Below are positions 7,785 to 16,179 of a stretch of DNA of 42,156 nucleotides, piece after piece (positions within the stretch are counted from its first letter, which is position 1; every line of letters begins with the position of its first letter). The notes under the pieces are model-generated. The model saw only the letters and a list, made by a program, of their open reading frames with translations. It was not told the origin of the DNA and did no database searches. This DNA comes from Parachlamydiales bacterium (GTDB lineage: Bacteria; Chlamydiota; Chlamydiia; Chlamydiales; Rhabdochlamydiaceae). Made by a program: the position numbers and the translations under genes. Location: contig CANJJB010000010.1 of assembly GCA_947474635.1 (NCBI GenBank), positions 1 through 42,156 of the forward strand, given 5' to 3'.

Positions 7785-9476
7785 ATGTCTTGTATCGAAA
7801 CAAACATAGCATCTTTTATTGCCAGACTAAATACTCTAGAAGGCGCTTCTAAGCCAAAGTCTAATCTTTTGATCGATGAAAATCTCAATACGGTACAAAA
7901 AAGTGGTTTTTGGTGGTCTTTACTGTGCCTTATAAGACCTTTCTATGCCCTACTCGGCAAAGACCCCTACAGTCACGTAAGAATCAGCAGAGTTGCAGAT
8001 AACATCTACAAATATTGCAAAGCTAACGAAAATTTTCTCTTAGAACAACCTGGCCTGCGCACTAAAATTCAAGAGAGCATCTTCCAAAATTTAGAAACGC
8101 GCGTGAGCAAAAAAGATTTTTCCGTTTATAGAGCTGCTATTGCAACACTAGGGATTAAGAAACCAAAATGTGTAGTCATGGAAATTCAGACATCACACCG
8201 CCTATGGCCCTCTGCTTTATGGGAAGGGATGAGGCTGCCACAGAATAGCGATGCAAAACTCATCTTGATGGCCCTACTACAGAGCCAAGCCTCGCATGCT
8301 GCTGATATGCTACGTCAGGTTAACAAACTGCTTGCATACGGCTTCCAAGTACATTGTGATTTTGCTAAAAAGAAAGATAAATCACGCTGGCTACAGATCT
8401 CAATACTAGCAGCAGACTTCTCAGAGGCAACCTCCCTACAAGTACAAGTCCCCCATTCTCTTATTTTATTCCAGCAACAAAATAAGGTCAGCAACCTACT
8501 GCTTCTTACAAAAAATGTCATTGCCTCTGGAAGCGAAAGAAAAGTCAAACTATGCTACGAAGTGATCACCGGTAAATATTTTGTCAGAAAACGCGCCATA
8601 GAAGGAACATCTTTCGAATTAAGCTTGATGAAGCACTTTATTAAAAACCCCAGTCGCGGTATCGCAAAAATTAGCTACTTAGTACCAAAGACAAGTAAAA
8701 GCCCTTCCACCGGTAAGACCCTGATCATTCAACCTCTCTATGATCTCACTATTGCAGAGTTATTTGGATCAGATGAGTTAAAACAGTTCGAGCAAAAGAT
8801 CATTCTAATACAAGATCTACTTGCAGGGCTCTTTGCGCTGCATGCCATATCTCAACACGTAGACCTGTCCGATCCCCCTAGATCACCCATTGCGCTTATG
8901 TTTCACTCTGATCTAAAGCCCGGAAATATTCTGGTGCGTAGAGAAGGAGGCAGTCCTTTATGGAGGGCCGGAATTACAGATTTTGGCAGCGCAGATCTTT
9001 TTATGGTACGAGGCAGCCCCGGATATCTAGCGCCGGAAAGAGCAGAGCTAATACTAAAAGAAAATCCTACAAAAAAAGATGTGGTGGCACATCACCTAAC
9101 ATATGGACAAGCAATGGACATCTGGTCGATGGGACTTATTCTTATAGACATTATGACTCTCAAGCCCACGTATTTTAGCAGTAAAGGAAAACCCGTATTT
9201 CTATCCCAACTAGAATGTATTCATAGGTGTATTTTTGAAGACAAACAAAGCGCAGAGACCGAGCCAAACCAAAGGGAAAAGCTTGAGCACTTCACGAGAT
9301 TCGCAAACTTAAAACAAAAAGATATCGACACAAGCATTGAAGCCCTACTAGCTAAGCAACAGCCGCTGGATCCCGCAGAATCTACGATCTGGGACCTGAT
9401 TAGGCAAATGGTACGCATAGATCCTACTGAAAGAATATCTGCAAAAGAAGCTCTCCGCATCCTTTCCCTTGTATAA
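7785..9476 (+). CDS. Ser/Thr protein kinase with long N-terminal extension
   Basis: 563 aa. Residues 1-240 match no domain I recognise. A Hanks-type kinase domain follows: a shortened nucleotide loop ASGSERKVKL (247-256), candidate ATP-lysine K269 in FVRKRA, catalytic loop HSDLKPGN (H374, D376, K378, N381), metal motif TDFGSA (D399), SPGYLAPER (411-419) and MDIWSMG (444-450). The catalytic aspartate and metal aspartate are present, so it may be active, although HRD reads HSD and the glycine loop is atypical. No transmembrane helix or PASTA repeat is visible, so it is cytoplasmic or secreted rather than a membrane receptor kinase. It starts six bases after the rnhC stop and is probably co-transcribed with it. 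Substrates are unknown. Confidence 0.85.
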   Translation: MSCIETNIASFIARLNTLEGASKPKSNLLIDENLNTVQKSGFWWSLLCLIRPFYALLGKDPYSHVRISRVADNIYKYCKANENFLLEQPGLRTKIQESIFQNLETRVSKKDFSVYRAAIATLGIKKPKCVVMEIQTSHRLWPSALWEGMRLPQNSDAKLILMALLQSQASHAADMLRQVNKLLAYGFQVHCDFAKKKDKSRWLQISILAADFSEATSLQVQVPHSLILFQQQNKVSNLLLLTKNVIASGSERKVKLCYEVITGKYFVRKRAIEGTSFELSLMKHFIKNPSRGIAKISYLVPKTSKSPSTGKTLIIQPLYDLTIAELFGSDELKQFEQKIILIQDLLAGLFALHAISQHVDLSDPPRSPIALMFHSDLKPGNILVRREGGSPLWRAGITDFGSADLFMVRGSPGYLAPERAELILKENPTKKDVVAHHLTYGQAMDIWSMGLILIDIMTLKPTYFSSKGKPVFLSQLECIHRCIFEDKQSAETEPNQREKLEHFTRFANLKQKDIDTSIEALLAKQQPLDPAESTIWDLIRQMVRIDPTERISAKEALRILSLV

Positions 9477-9537
9477 ACCCTTTGAAAAATATCTCCCGAT
9501 ATGTAAACTCAAGTTTTTCTATTAATGTAGGAAGGCT

Positions 9538-10452
9538 ATGTCTAAGTCAGGGGTTTGGTTTGCAGCTATAGCAGGGTCTTTGCTTGTATCTTCTGCTTAT
9601 GGCGTATCTTACGGCTTTTCAGATTACTACTTTGTAGATCCTGATACGCACTGGCACATGGAAGGGCGTTATCGCAATATCGGATCTGCCGAGTTTAAAA
9701 AGCATCAATACGGACATATCAACTATGCAGATGCCAACGCAGCTCTTTTTTATAGCCACTCATTCGATGTAGATAATGCCATTTCTTATGAAGTGGAATA
9801 TGACTACCTAAAAGTCGACTGGGACAAAAACCCTCGGTTTAAAGAGTCAGAATTTAACTATTTTGGAAGCTCTGTTGGGTTTATTTCGACAGAAATTGAG
9901 AAGTGGCGCTGGGTTATGAATACAGGCTTTTCTGTCGACGCAGATGGCTTTAACTTCGGCAAGACGGGCGTCTATCACGGCATGCTGTGGGGAAGATTTA
10001 GTTTTGCCAAGGGAGCAGGTATGAACGTCGGAGTGATGGGCTGGTACGGCGTTTTGAATGGCTACGTGATGCCGATTTTCGGATTTGATTGGTTTTGGGG
10101 TAAAGATCTGAAATTCAACCTGATCTTTCCTCTAAATGCTTCTATCACATACAGTTTTACCCAAAGCTGGGGTCTTGAGCTTCTATACTCTGGCTTTGGC
10201 GGACCCTATAAATATCCCCGAAGAGCCTCTGATGGAGTAGGCGATTACAACAATCCGATATTCAAACTATACTCTTCAGGTGTTGACCTAAATCTAAACT
10301 ACGCTTGCAACAATCTTATACGAGCATCCATTGGTGGCGGCTGGAACTTTGGGGGGTGGATGTTGATTAAAAACAACACCAACCACCATGGAGACTACTA
10401 CAAGTACAACTCAGCGCCTTACGCGCAAGGCTCTTTAGCCTTCTCGTTCTAA
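9538..10452 (+). CDS. Outer-membrane beta-barrel protein
   Basis: 304 aa with a cleavable signal peptide (MSKSGVWFAAIAGSLLVSSAYG). The mature part is rich in aromatic residues and alternating polar/hydrophobic strands (for example NAISYEVEYDYLKVDW and KFNLIFPLNASITYSF), and the protein ends in SLAFSF with a terminal phenylalanine, the usual signal for BAM-assembled outer-membrane proteins. It is probably a porin-like or structural barrel; a DUF6268-type family is possible but unproven. There is one cysteine only, near the C-terminus. The ATG at 9538 has a strong AGGAAGG site. A 61-base gap separates it from the kinase gene. It converges on the minus-strand gene at 10455 with two bases between stops. 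Confidence 0.75.
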   Translation: MSKSGVWFAAIAGSLLVSSAYGVSYGFSDYYFVDPDTHWHMEGRYRNIGSAEFKKHQYGHINYADANAALFYSHSFDVDNAISYEVEYDYLKVDWDKNPRFKESEFNYFGSSVGFISTEIEKWRWVMNTGFSVDADGFNFGKTGVYHGMLWGRFSFAKGAGMNVGVMGWYGVLNGYVMPIFGFDWFWGKDLKFNLIFPLNASITYSFTQSWGLELLYSGFGGPYKYPRRASDGVGDYNNPIFKLYSSGVDLNLNYACNNLIRASIGGGWNFGGWMLIKNNTNHHGDYYKYNSAPYAQGSLAFSF

Positions 10453-10454
10453 GG

Positions 10455-11069
10455 TTACTTGCGAGTCTTTATGCTATTATCATCTTCTAAGAGTTTAAAT
10501 GACTCTACGAAGTTTTTAAAGTGCACTTCATCATAGTTTTTGATTTCACATTCCATAGCCATGAGATAGAGGCTATTTCTAACCATGATTGCTCTGCCTT
10601 TAAAATAAACGCCGCCTGTACGGATAAAGAAATCCATGCCAGGGTTGCCATTAACAAGAATCAGATCAGCAAAAATGAGCTGGTTCTGATTGTTATGTGT
10701 AAGTATGCCATTTAAAAAGCTCTCTAAGCTCATTTGAGCATAAGAAGAGTCAACAAAGTCAGGATATTGCGCAATGAGTAGCATAAACACTGTTTGTTGA
10801 TCTGTAGCTGAAATATAAGCATCGTATTTGAGCTCATAGCCGCCTTCTGGCATTCTGAGATTTTCAGAAACATGCTCGGGCGCATCTGGAAATGTCACCT
10901 TACATTTTCCTGCAACAGAATGAAACTCTTTCCAAGACACCATGTTATTTGATTTAGCTGGCGCCTTACTTGAAGCTGCATGCAAAGCAAATGGACTTAC
11001 TAAACAAAGCAAACCCGTGATGCCTGTCATCAGTCCCTTCAAGACCCCTCGTAATTTTTGTTGTTCCAT
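10455..11069 (-). CDS. Exported protein of unknown function
   Basis: 204 aa. An N-terminal signal sequence (hydrophobic VLKGLMTGITGLLCLVSPFALHAASS, residues ~9-34) predicts export to the periplasm. The mature domain (AGKCKVTFPDAPEHVSE..., ...FLNGILTHN..., ...YLMAMECEIKNYDEVHFKNFVESFKLL) has the look of a small PsbP/Mog1-like alpha/beta fold seen in many lipoprotein-like exported proteins, but I do not recognise a named family. The ATG at 11069 follows a very purine-rich GGGGGAAGGGG site. It lies 25 bases downstream of the Yip1-like gene on the same strand, so the two probably form an operon. Confidence 0.7.
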   Translation of the reverse strand: MEQQKLRGVLKGLMTGITGLLCLVSPFALHAASSKAPAKSNNMVSWKEFHSVAGKCKVTFPDAPEHVSENLRMPEGGYELKYDAYISATDQQTVFMLLIAQYPDFVDSSYAQMSLESFLNGILTHNNQNQLIFADLILVNGNPGMDFFIRTGGVYFKGRAIMVRNSLYLMAMECEIKNYDEVHFKNFVESFKLLEDDNSIKTRK

Positions 11070-11094
11070 ACCCCTTCCCCCTTAATTATTATTT

Positions 11095-11739
11095 TTAATT
11101 TAAAACAGGCACTGTCATCAGTCTATAAACAATCCAGCTAACAAACCAAAACGTCATCATTAACATGAAAAACGGCATGATGACATTTAATAGAGCCTTC
11201 CACGCAGAAAAGCCTTGCACTTCTCCAAGTGTTTGCAATCCAATAAAAAAGCCCCAAACAGAGGCTATGATTTGCACTAGAAATCCAAAAAAGACAATCG
11301 ACAGTTGATACCCGACAAAAACAGTGTCAGCAAAAGCAGCCATAAAAACTTGCGAGCCAAACGTCCCGATTAAGACAAGCCAGATCACCGCATTTACAAT
11401 ACTTGGCGCATAAGCCCAGGCAATTGCAGCTTTGATATGAGCAAAAGATCCCTTGCCACCTATCCACTTGCCTGTCCAATATAAAAGGCCCCCGAATATG
11501 TTAAAGACTAAAGATCCAAGCCCTACAGAAAGAAGGAGTGATCCCCCTATAATCCAGGGCATAGAAACCTGCATTCCCAGCGAAAAGTCTTGAGCTAGCT
11601 GAAGGAGCATGATGAAACCGTAAACACCTGCTAAAAAATGGAAAAGATGCTTAGGATTGAAAGTAATAATCCCGCGGATGGTCTCTCTGGGGCTCACCCA
11701 AATCTTCAGCCATGGATTGAATGGCAATTTTTCTTTCAT
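11095..11739 (-). CDS. Yip1-domain-like polytopic membrane protein
   Basis: 214 aa. The protein opens with FNPWLKIWVSPRETIRGIITFNP, the typical start of bacterial Yip1-family (PF04893-like) proteins. About five hydrophobic helices follow (VYGFIMLLQLA, GSLLLSVGLGSLVFNIFGGLLYW, AYAPSIVNAVIWLVLIG, YQLSIVFFGFLVQIIASVWGFFIGL, LLNVIMPFFMLMMTFWFVSWIVY). It sits in the inner membrane; its function is unknown. The ATG at 11739 is chosen over an upstream in-frame start at 11793 because GAGGAGAA lies five bases before it and the family begins there. It is followed closely by the exported protein gene at 10455-11069. Confidence 0.75.
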   Translation of the reverse strand: MKEKLPFNPWLKIWVSPRETIRGIITFNPKHLFHFLAGVYGFIMLLQLAQDFSLGMQVSMPWIIGGSLLLSVGLGSLVFNIFGGLLYWTGKWIGGKGSFAHIKAAIAWAYAPSIVNAVIWLVLIGTFGSQVFMAAFADTVFVGYQLSIVFFGFLVQIIASVWGFFIGLQTLGEVQGFSAWKALLNVIMPFFMLMMTFWFVSWIVYRLMTVPVLN

Positions 11740-11831
11740 CTTATTCTCCTCACTCTGTTTATTCAAATTACATGTAAAAAAATAAATTGTCAATTACTTT
11801 TTATAACAAGTTAATTCAAAAACAGACACTT

Positions 11832-12710
11832 TTAATTGAGAAAATTAAATAAAGATGAATGATTAAAAGAAAAGCTACTCGCTAGTAACAGATCAGGCAT
11901 AGCTCTCGTGCTGGAAAGAAGAGCCTCATCCGCCAGCTCTCCAAAGACAACTCTTAAGACACTTTTCGGAATATGACAAAAGGCAGGCCTATGTAAAGAC
12001 TGCGCTAAAATTTTAGTAAATTCGCTATTTGTAACAGGATCAGGAGAAGTAAAATTAAAAGAGCCCGAAAGCTTAGAGTGCTTTCTTGTAAAGTCAATTG
12101 CTCTTATCAGATCTTCTAGAGAGATCCAACTCATCCACTGCGAGCCACATCCCAATCTACCTCCCAAGCCAAAGCGAAAAATAGGCCTCATCTTAGCTAA
12201 AAGGCCGCCCTTAGGAGACAGTACGACCCCAAACCTTCCGTGCACAACACGGGTGCCCCTACTTTCTAAAAGATTAGAGGCGCTCTCCCATTTTACGCAC
12301 ACTTCCGCAAGAAATCCCTCACCTGGAGGTGATGCTTCTGTCAAGATCTCATCTCCTCTATCTCCATAGTAGCCAACAGCAGAAGCAGAAAAAAAATAAG
12401 ACGGTGTTTTTTTTAAACGAGACAAAGCTTTAGAAAGAAGCCACGTATCTCTACAGCGACTAAGAAAAATCGCTTCTTTTTTCTTATCCGTCCACCTACC
12501 TTGAAAAATAGGACTACCCGCCAAGTGAATAACCTCATCGATCCCTTCTAGCTCCTGAAGATCGATGTCACCTGTTTCAGGGTTCCAATAGATAGCCTCT
12601 GCCTCTCTCCTTCTCACAAGAGGGACAACTGTGTGTTTCTTTGCGCGGAGGTAAAGAACAAGCTCTTTCCCAATGAACCCCGAAGAGCCTGAGACAAGGA
12701 TTTTGCTCAT
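11832..12710 (-). CDS. TIGR01777-family NAD(P)-dependent epimerase (YfcH/SDR39U1-like)
   Basis: 292 aa atypical short-chain dehydrogenase. The N-terminal Rossmann motif is VSGSSGFIGKEL (residues 6-17), followed by IDEVIHLAG, RCRDTWLLSKAL, SASAVGYYGDRGDE (the YYGD signature of this family), FLAEVCVKWE and RFGVVLSPKGGLLAKM. The C-terminal substrate region includes QWMSWISLEDLIRAI and FTSPDPVTNSEF. The substrate is unknown for the family. The start codon overlaps the photolyase stop (ATGA, 12707-12710), indicating translational coupling. Pairing with a photolyase gene occurs in other bacteria, but the functional link is unclear. Confidence 0.9.
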   Translation of the reverse strand: MSKILVSGSSGFIGKELVLYLRAKKHTVVPLVRRREAEAIYWNPETGDIDLQELEGIDEVIHLAGSPIFQGRWTDKKKEAIFLSRCRDTWLLSKALSRLKKTPSYFFSASAVGYYGDRGDEILTEASPPGEGFLAEVCVKWESASNLLESRGTRVVHGRFGVVLSPKGGLLAKMRPIFRFGLGGRLGCGSQWMSWISLEDLIRAIDFTRKHSKLSGSFNFTSPDPVTNSEFTKILAQSLHRPAFCHIPKSVLRVVFGELADEALLSSTRAMPDLLLASSFSFNHSSLFNFLN

Positions 12711-14041
12711 GATATTTCCTTGAGATAGCTGAGCGCTTCTTTTCTAGCTTGATCATGATCAACAATAGGAAGCGGATAATCTTTCCCAAGCTCAATACCA
12801 GCTTTTGCTAATACATCTTCAGGGGCAAGCCATGGTTTATGGATCCATTTTTTATCAAGCAGCTTAAGTTCGGGCACAAACTTCTTCACATACTCCCCTT
12901 CAGGATCAAACTTCTCTCCCTGAAGAGTGGGATTAAAAATGCGGAAATAAGGAGCAGCATCTGTGCCGCAGCCACTGACCCATTGCCATCCAAACGTATT
13001 GTTTGCAAGGTCTGCATCTAAAAGCTTTTCCCAAAACCAAGCTGCCCCTTCTTTCCATGAAATATGGAGATCTTTTACAAGAAAAGAACCCACAATCATC
13101 CGCAGCCTGTTATGCATCCATCCCATGCAAATCAGCTGCCGCATCCCTGCATCTACAATCGGGTAGCCGGTCATCCCCTCTTGCCATGCTTTTAAAAACT
13201 TGGCGTTCTTCTTCCAGGGAAATGCCTTAAATTTCGGGTTAAAGGGCTCATGTGTGATATAAGGAAAAGCTTTTAGAAGGTGTATTGCAAATTCTCTCCA
13301 AACAATTTGCCTTAAAAAAGCGTTCTTGCCATGCGCTATATCCCACACTTGGCACGGGCTGATTTCTCCAAAATGCAAGTAGGGGGATAAAAAAGATCCT
13401 CCGGCTATGGCTGGAAAATCTCTATCTTTCTGATAACTAGCTGCACGCTTTTTCACAAAAGCCACAAGCTTAGCTTGAGCCTTATCTTCTCCAGGTTCCC
13501 AATCTTGAAAAGATATTCCCTTGGGGGCAGTAAGATCTAAAGAAGGGATTTTCTTGGAAAAAAAAGTCATCTTTCTAGGAAGCGGCAAAGGATCTCTTAC
13601 CTTTTCTTTCAAACACGCATTCCAAAAAGGAGTAAAGACTTTGAAAGGTTTTTGCTCCTTAGTTAAAATACTACCAGGAGGAAAGAGAACTCCCCCATGG
13701 AATGCCTTTGAAGGAAATTTTTTCAAAACTTCCTCTTCTTCTGCATCATAGAGGCAGTTAAAGACTATCTCGCTTGCGCCTGTCTCTTTAAAAAGCTCTT
13801 TGATAACACTCAAGCTAGAACCTTTTCTGACTACTAGCTTGAGATGTTTCTGCAAATTTAAAAGAGAGTGATGCAGCCACCACTGGCTTGCCTCCCCCAT
13901 TTCCCAAGGATCTCCCTTTGAAAATATATAGAGAGGGATAATAGGCCTCAATAAGCCTGCTGCATAGAAAAGAGCAGGGTTATCTTTTAACCGTAAATCT
14001 CTTCTAAACCAAACAATGACAGGAGAGTGATCTATTTGCAA
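12707..14041 (-). CDS. phrB: Deoxyribodipyrimidine photolyase
   Basis: 444 aa class I CPD photolyase/cryptochrome family. An N-terminal alpha/beta antenna domain begins VIVWFRRDLRLKDNPALF. The C-terminal FAD domain contains GGSFLSPYLHFGEISP, RQIVWREFAIHLL, GMTGYPIVDAGMRQL, GWMHNRLRMIVGSFLVKDL, ANNTFGWQWVSGCGTDAAPYFRIFNP and FDPEGEYVKKFVPEL, all canonical FAD and lesion-contact segments. It repairs UV-induced cyclobutane dimers using light. The only sensible start is the TTG at 14041 (or a CTG at 14044), ten bases inside the upstream DUF378 gene, and the stop overlaps the epimerase start, so the three genes form one compact minus-strand operon. For an obligate intracellular organism it suggests a life stage exposed to light. 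Confidence 0.93.
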   Translation of the reverse strand: MQIDHSPVIVWFRRDLRLKDNPALFYAAGLLRPIIPLYIFSKGDPWEMGEASQWWLHHSLLNLQKHLKLVVRKGSSLSVIKELFKETGASEIVFNCLYDAEEEEVLKKFPSKAFHGGVLFPPGSILTKEQKPFKVFTPFWNACLKEKVRDPLPLPRKMTFFSKKIPSLDLTAPKGISFQDWEPGEDKAQAKLVAFVKKRAASYQKDRDFPAIAGGSFLSPYLHFGEISPCQVWDIAHGKNAFLRQIVWREFAIHLLKAFPYITHEPFNPKFKAFPWKKNAKFLKAWQEGMTGYPIVDAGMRQLICMGWMHNRLRMIVGSFLVKDLHISWKEGAAWFWEKLLDADLANNTFGWQWVSGCGTDAAPYFRIFNPTLQGEKFDPEGEYVKKFVPELKLLDKKWIHKPWLAPEDVLAKAGIELGKDYPLPIVDHDQARKEALSYLKEIS

Positions 14042-14280
14042 CAGCCAGAACCACTATTGTTCTGATTGCTACTGCAACCACAGATTGCCTTGCACTTACT
14101 TAAAAATCCAAGACCCCATACGCCAGCAAGACCTACCACTGAGTAGATAAAGCGAGCTGTACCGTTCGTATTGCCTTTTGCAAGCCAAGCCACTAAGTCA
14201 AATTGAAAAAATCCCCATAATCCCCAGTTAAGAGCGCCGATCAAAATTAACAACAAAGCCAAAAAATTCAATATTTTCAT
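14032..14280 (-). CDS. DUF378-family small membrane protein (YuzA-like)
   Basis: 82 aa. The family pattern is clear: MKILNFLALLLILIGALNWGLWGFFQFDLVAWL, then ARFIYSVVGLAGVWGL, giving two transmembrane helices. An unusual cysteine-rich tail follows (SKCKAICGCSSNQNNSGSGCCK, five cysteines among the last 22 residues), which could bind metal or form disulphides. Function is unknown for the family. The ATG at 14280 is preceded by GGAGA; a longer form from 14304 is less likely. The last ten bases overlap the photolyase start, and the region upstream (14281-14420) separates it from the divergent gatC. Confidence 0.82.
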   Translation of the reverse strand: MKILNFLALLLILIGALNWGLWGFFQFDLVAWLAKGNTNGTARFIYSVVGLAGVWGLGFLSKCKAICGCSSNQNNSGSGCCK

Positions 14281-14420
14281 AAGTTCTCCATTTATGGTAT
14301 GCAATTTTACACTACCTATCCTTTACATATTAGAAAAAGTTTCACTCTTTGTCATTCTTTTTTTTATGCGCCGCCCTATTGAAGTTAATTATTACACCTG
14401 ATATTGTGGCCCCACCCACT

Positions 14421-14711
14421 ATGAATAGAGAAGATCTAAATAAATTAACTAAGCTGTGCCGGATTTCTTGTACGAAGGAAGAAGAGGAAAAGTTCTTAGA
14501 AAGCCTAAGCCAGGTTCTTGCTCATGTCGAAGCTCTTCAAAAGGTTGACACGCAAGGAGTTCCTTGCTGTAACATGGTGCTTGAGACTCTCTCAAACGTC
14601 CTCCGCGAAGATGTTCCAGGCAATTTACTTTCTAGAGAAGCGTTTCTTGCAAATGCTCCTCAACATGTAGGTGGCATGGTTAAAGTTCCTCCTGTTTTAA
14701 AACAAGGGTAA
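14421..14711 (+). CDS. gatC: Asp-tRNA(Asn)/Glu-tRNA(Gln) amidotransferase subunit C
   Basis: 96 aa. Typical GatC with MNREDLNKLTKLCRISCTKEEEEKFLESLSQVLAHVEALQKVDTQGVPC and the later LREDVPGNLLSREAFLANAPQHVGGMVKVPPVL. GatC stabilises the GatA-GatB interface. The in-frame reading extends upstream to 14349, but the family length (~95-100 aa) and conserved first helix fix the start at ATG 14421; no clear ribosome-binding site precedes it. It is the first gene of gatCAB, with gatA four bases downstream of its stop. The order is the same as in Chlamydia (CT002-CT004), where the complex makes Gln-tRNA and Asn-tRNA because the direct synthetases are missing. Confidence 0.92.
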   Translation: MNREDLNKLTKLCRISCTKEEEEKFLESLSQVLAHVEALQKVDTQGVPCCNMVLETLSNVLREDVPGNLLSREAFLANAPQHVGGMVKVPPVLKQG

Positions 14712-14715
14712 GATC

Positions 14716-16179
14716 ATGACATACCGCCACTCTGCCCATGAACTACACGAACTTTTCCTAAAAGGTGAACTATCTGCCGAAGAGATTGCAACAAATACCC
14801 TTGCGCGCATTAACAAACACGACCCCAAAGTAGGAGCTTTTCTTTCACTCTTTCCTGATAAGTGCATAGAAAAAGCAAAAACACTTGATCTGAAGCGCTC
14901 TCGCAAAGAAAAATTGGGTAAGCTTGCAGGCGTTGTCATTGCCCTCAAAGACAATCTTCATAAAAAGGGAGAGATCACTACCTGCGGATCTAAATTTCTA
15001 TCCAATTATAGAGCTGTTTTTGACTCCACTGTCACAAGACTTTTGGAAGAAGAAGATGCGCTCATCATCGGTAAAACCAACCTCGATGAATTTGCCATGG
15101 GCTCATCAACAGAAAATTCTGCTTATCAGCTGACACGCAACCCTTGGAACCTAGAGTGCACACCCGGAGGATCCTCAGGAGGATCTGCAGCAGCTGTTGC
15201 AGCTAGATTCTGCCCCCTTAGCTTTGGAAGTGATACCGGTGGATCGATACGCCAACCAGCTGCTCTTACTGGCATCGTAGGTTTTAAACCCACCTATGGA
15301 AGAGTCTCTCGCTTTGGACTTGTTGCCTTTGCTTCTTCTTTAGATCAAATAGGACCCTTTGGAACATCTGTAAAAGATGTCGCCCTTGCGATGGAAGTGA
15401 TCGGTAAACACTGCACGTATGACTCGACAAGCCTTCCGATTGCTCCCCAAGATTACGTCAAAGGCCTAGATACTCCTACACAAGGAATGACAATCGGTGT
15501 GCCATCAGATGCCGTCAAAAATTTAGACCCAGAAGCGAGAGAAAATTTCTACGCCTCCCTTAAAACACTTGAAAGCCTCGGATGCTCCATCATAGAAATT
15601 AACTTAGGTCTTACAGAGCACTCTATTGCCATGTACTACATCTTAGCAACAGCTGAAGCCTCAACTAACTTAGCCAGATTCGATGGCGTCCGCTATGGCA
15701 ATAGATCCTCAAAAGCTACAAGCGTAGAAGAGGTCTTTGATCTTTCACGAGCAGAAGGCTTTGGACCAGAAGTTAAACGGCGCATTTTACTTGGTACGTA
15801 TGTGGTTTCCTCCGGCTACCAAGATGCGTATTATAAAAAAGCGCAAAAAGTTAGATACCTCATGATCCAAGAGTTTAACAAGGCCTTTGAGTTCTGCTCA
15901 GCAATTGTTTCTCCAACAGCGCCTACAACGGCATTTAAACTAGGTGAAATCCAAAACCCGCTCCAGATGTATCTCCAAGACATTTACACCATCCCAGCCA
16001 ATCTTGCAGGCCTTCCTGCGATATCGATCCCCTCAGGCTTTAGCAAAGATGGCAAGCCCTTTGGACTCCACCTCACAGGTCCCCAAATGCATGACCTCCA
16101 AATACTATCTCTTGCCCACCACTTTGAAAAGGCTACAAACTTCCATAAAAAAATCCCACCCCTGTTTGATCATGACTGA
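14716..16179 (+). CDS. gatA: Asp-tRNA(Asn)/Glu-tRNA(Gln) amidotransferase subunit A
   Basis: 487 aa amidase-signature protein. The catalytic Ser-cisSer-Lys triad is visible: K78 in GVVIALKDN, S153 in the glycine/serine-rich GGSSGGSAAA, and S177 in SDTGGSIRQPAAL. It hydrolyses glutamine and channels ammonia to GatB, converting Glu-tRNA(Gln) and Asp-tRNA(Asn) to the amide forms in the cytoplasm. Length matches the family (~485-490 aa). It begins four bases after gatC and its last eight bases overlap the start of gatB, the arrangement of a translationally coupled operon. Confidence 0.96.
   Translation: MTYRHSAHELHELFLKGELSAEEIATNTLARINKHDPKVGAFLSLFPDKCIEKAKTLDLKRSRKEKLGKLAGVVIALKDNLHKKGEITTCGSKFLSNYRAVFDSTVTRLLEEEDALIIGKTNLDEFAMGSSTENSAYQLTRNPWNLECTPGGSSGGSAAAVAARFCPLSFGSDTGGSIRQPAALTGIVGFKPTYGRVSRFGLVAFASSLDQIGPFGTSVKDVALAMEVIGKHCTYDSTSLPIAPQDYVKGLDTPTQGMTIGVPSDAVKNLDPEARENFYASLKTLESLGCSIIEINLGLTEHSIAMYYILATAEASTNLARFDGVRYGNRSSKATSVEEVFDLSRAEGFGPEVKRRILLGTYVVSSGYQDAYYKKAQKVRYLMIQEFNKAFEFCSAIVSPTAPTTAFKLGEIQNPLQMYLQDIYTIPANLAGLPAISIPSGFSKDGKPFGLHLTGPQMHDLQILSLAHHFEKATNFHKKIPPLFDHD

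Noticed and set aside
15944-16171. Upstream extension of gatB (76 codons)
   Set aside because: It overlaps gatA in another frame, and the GatB signature begins exactly at ATG 16172.
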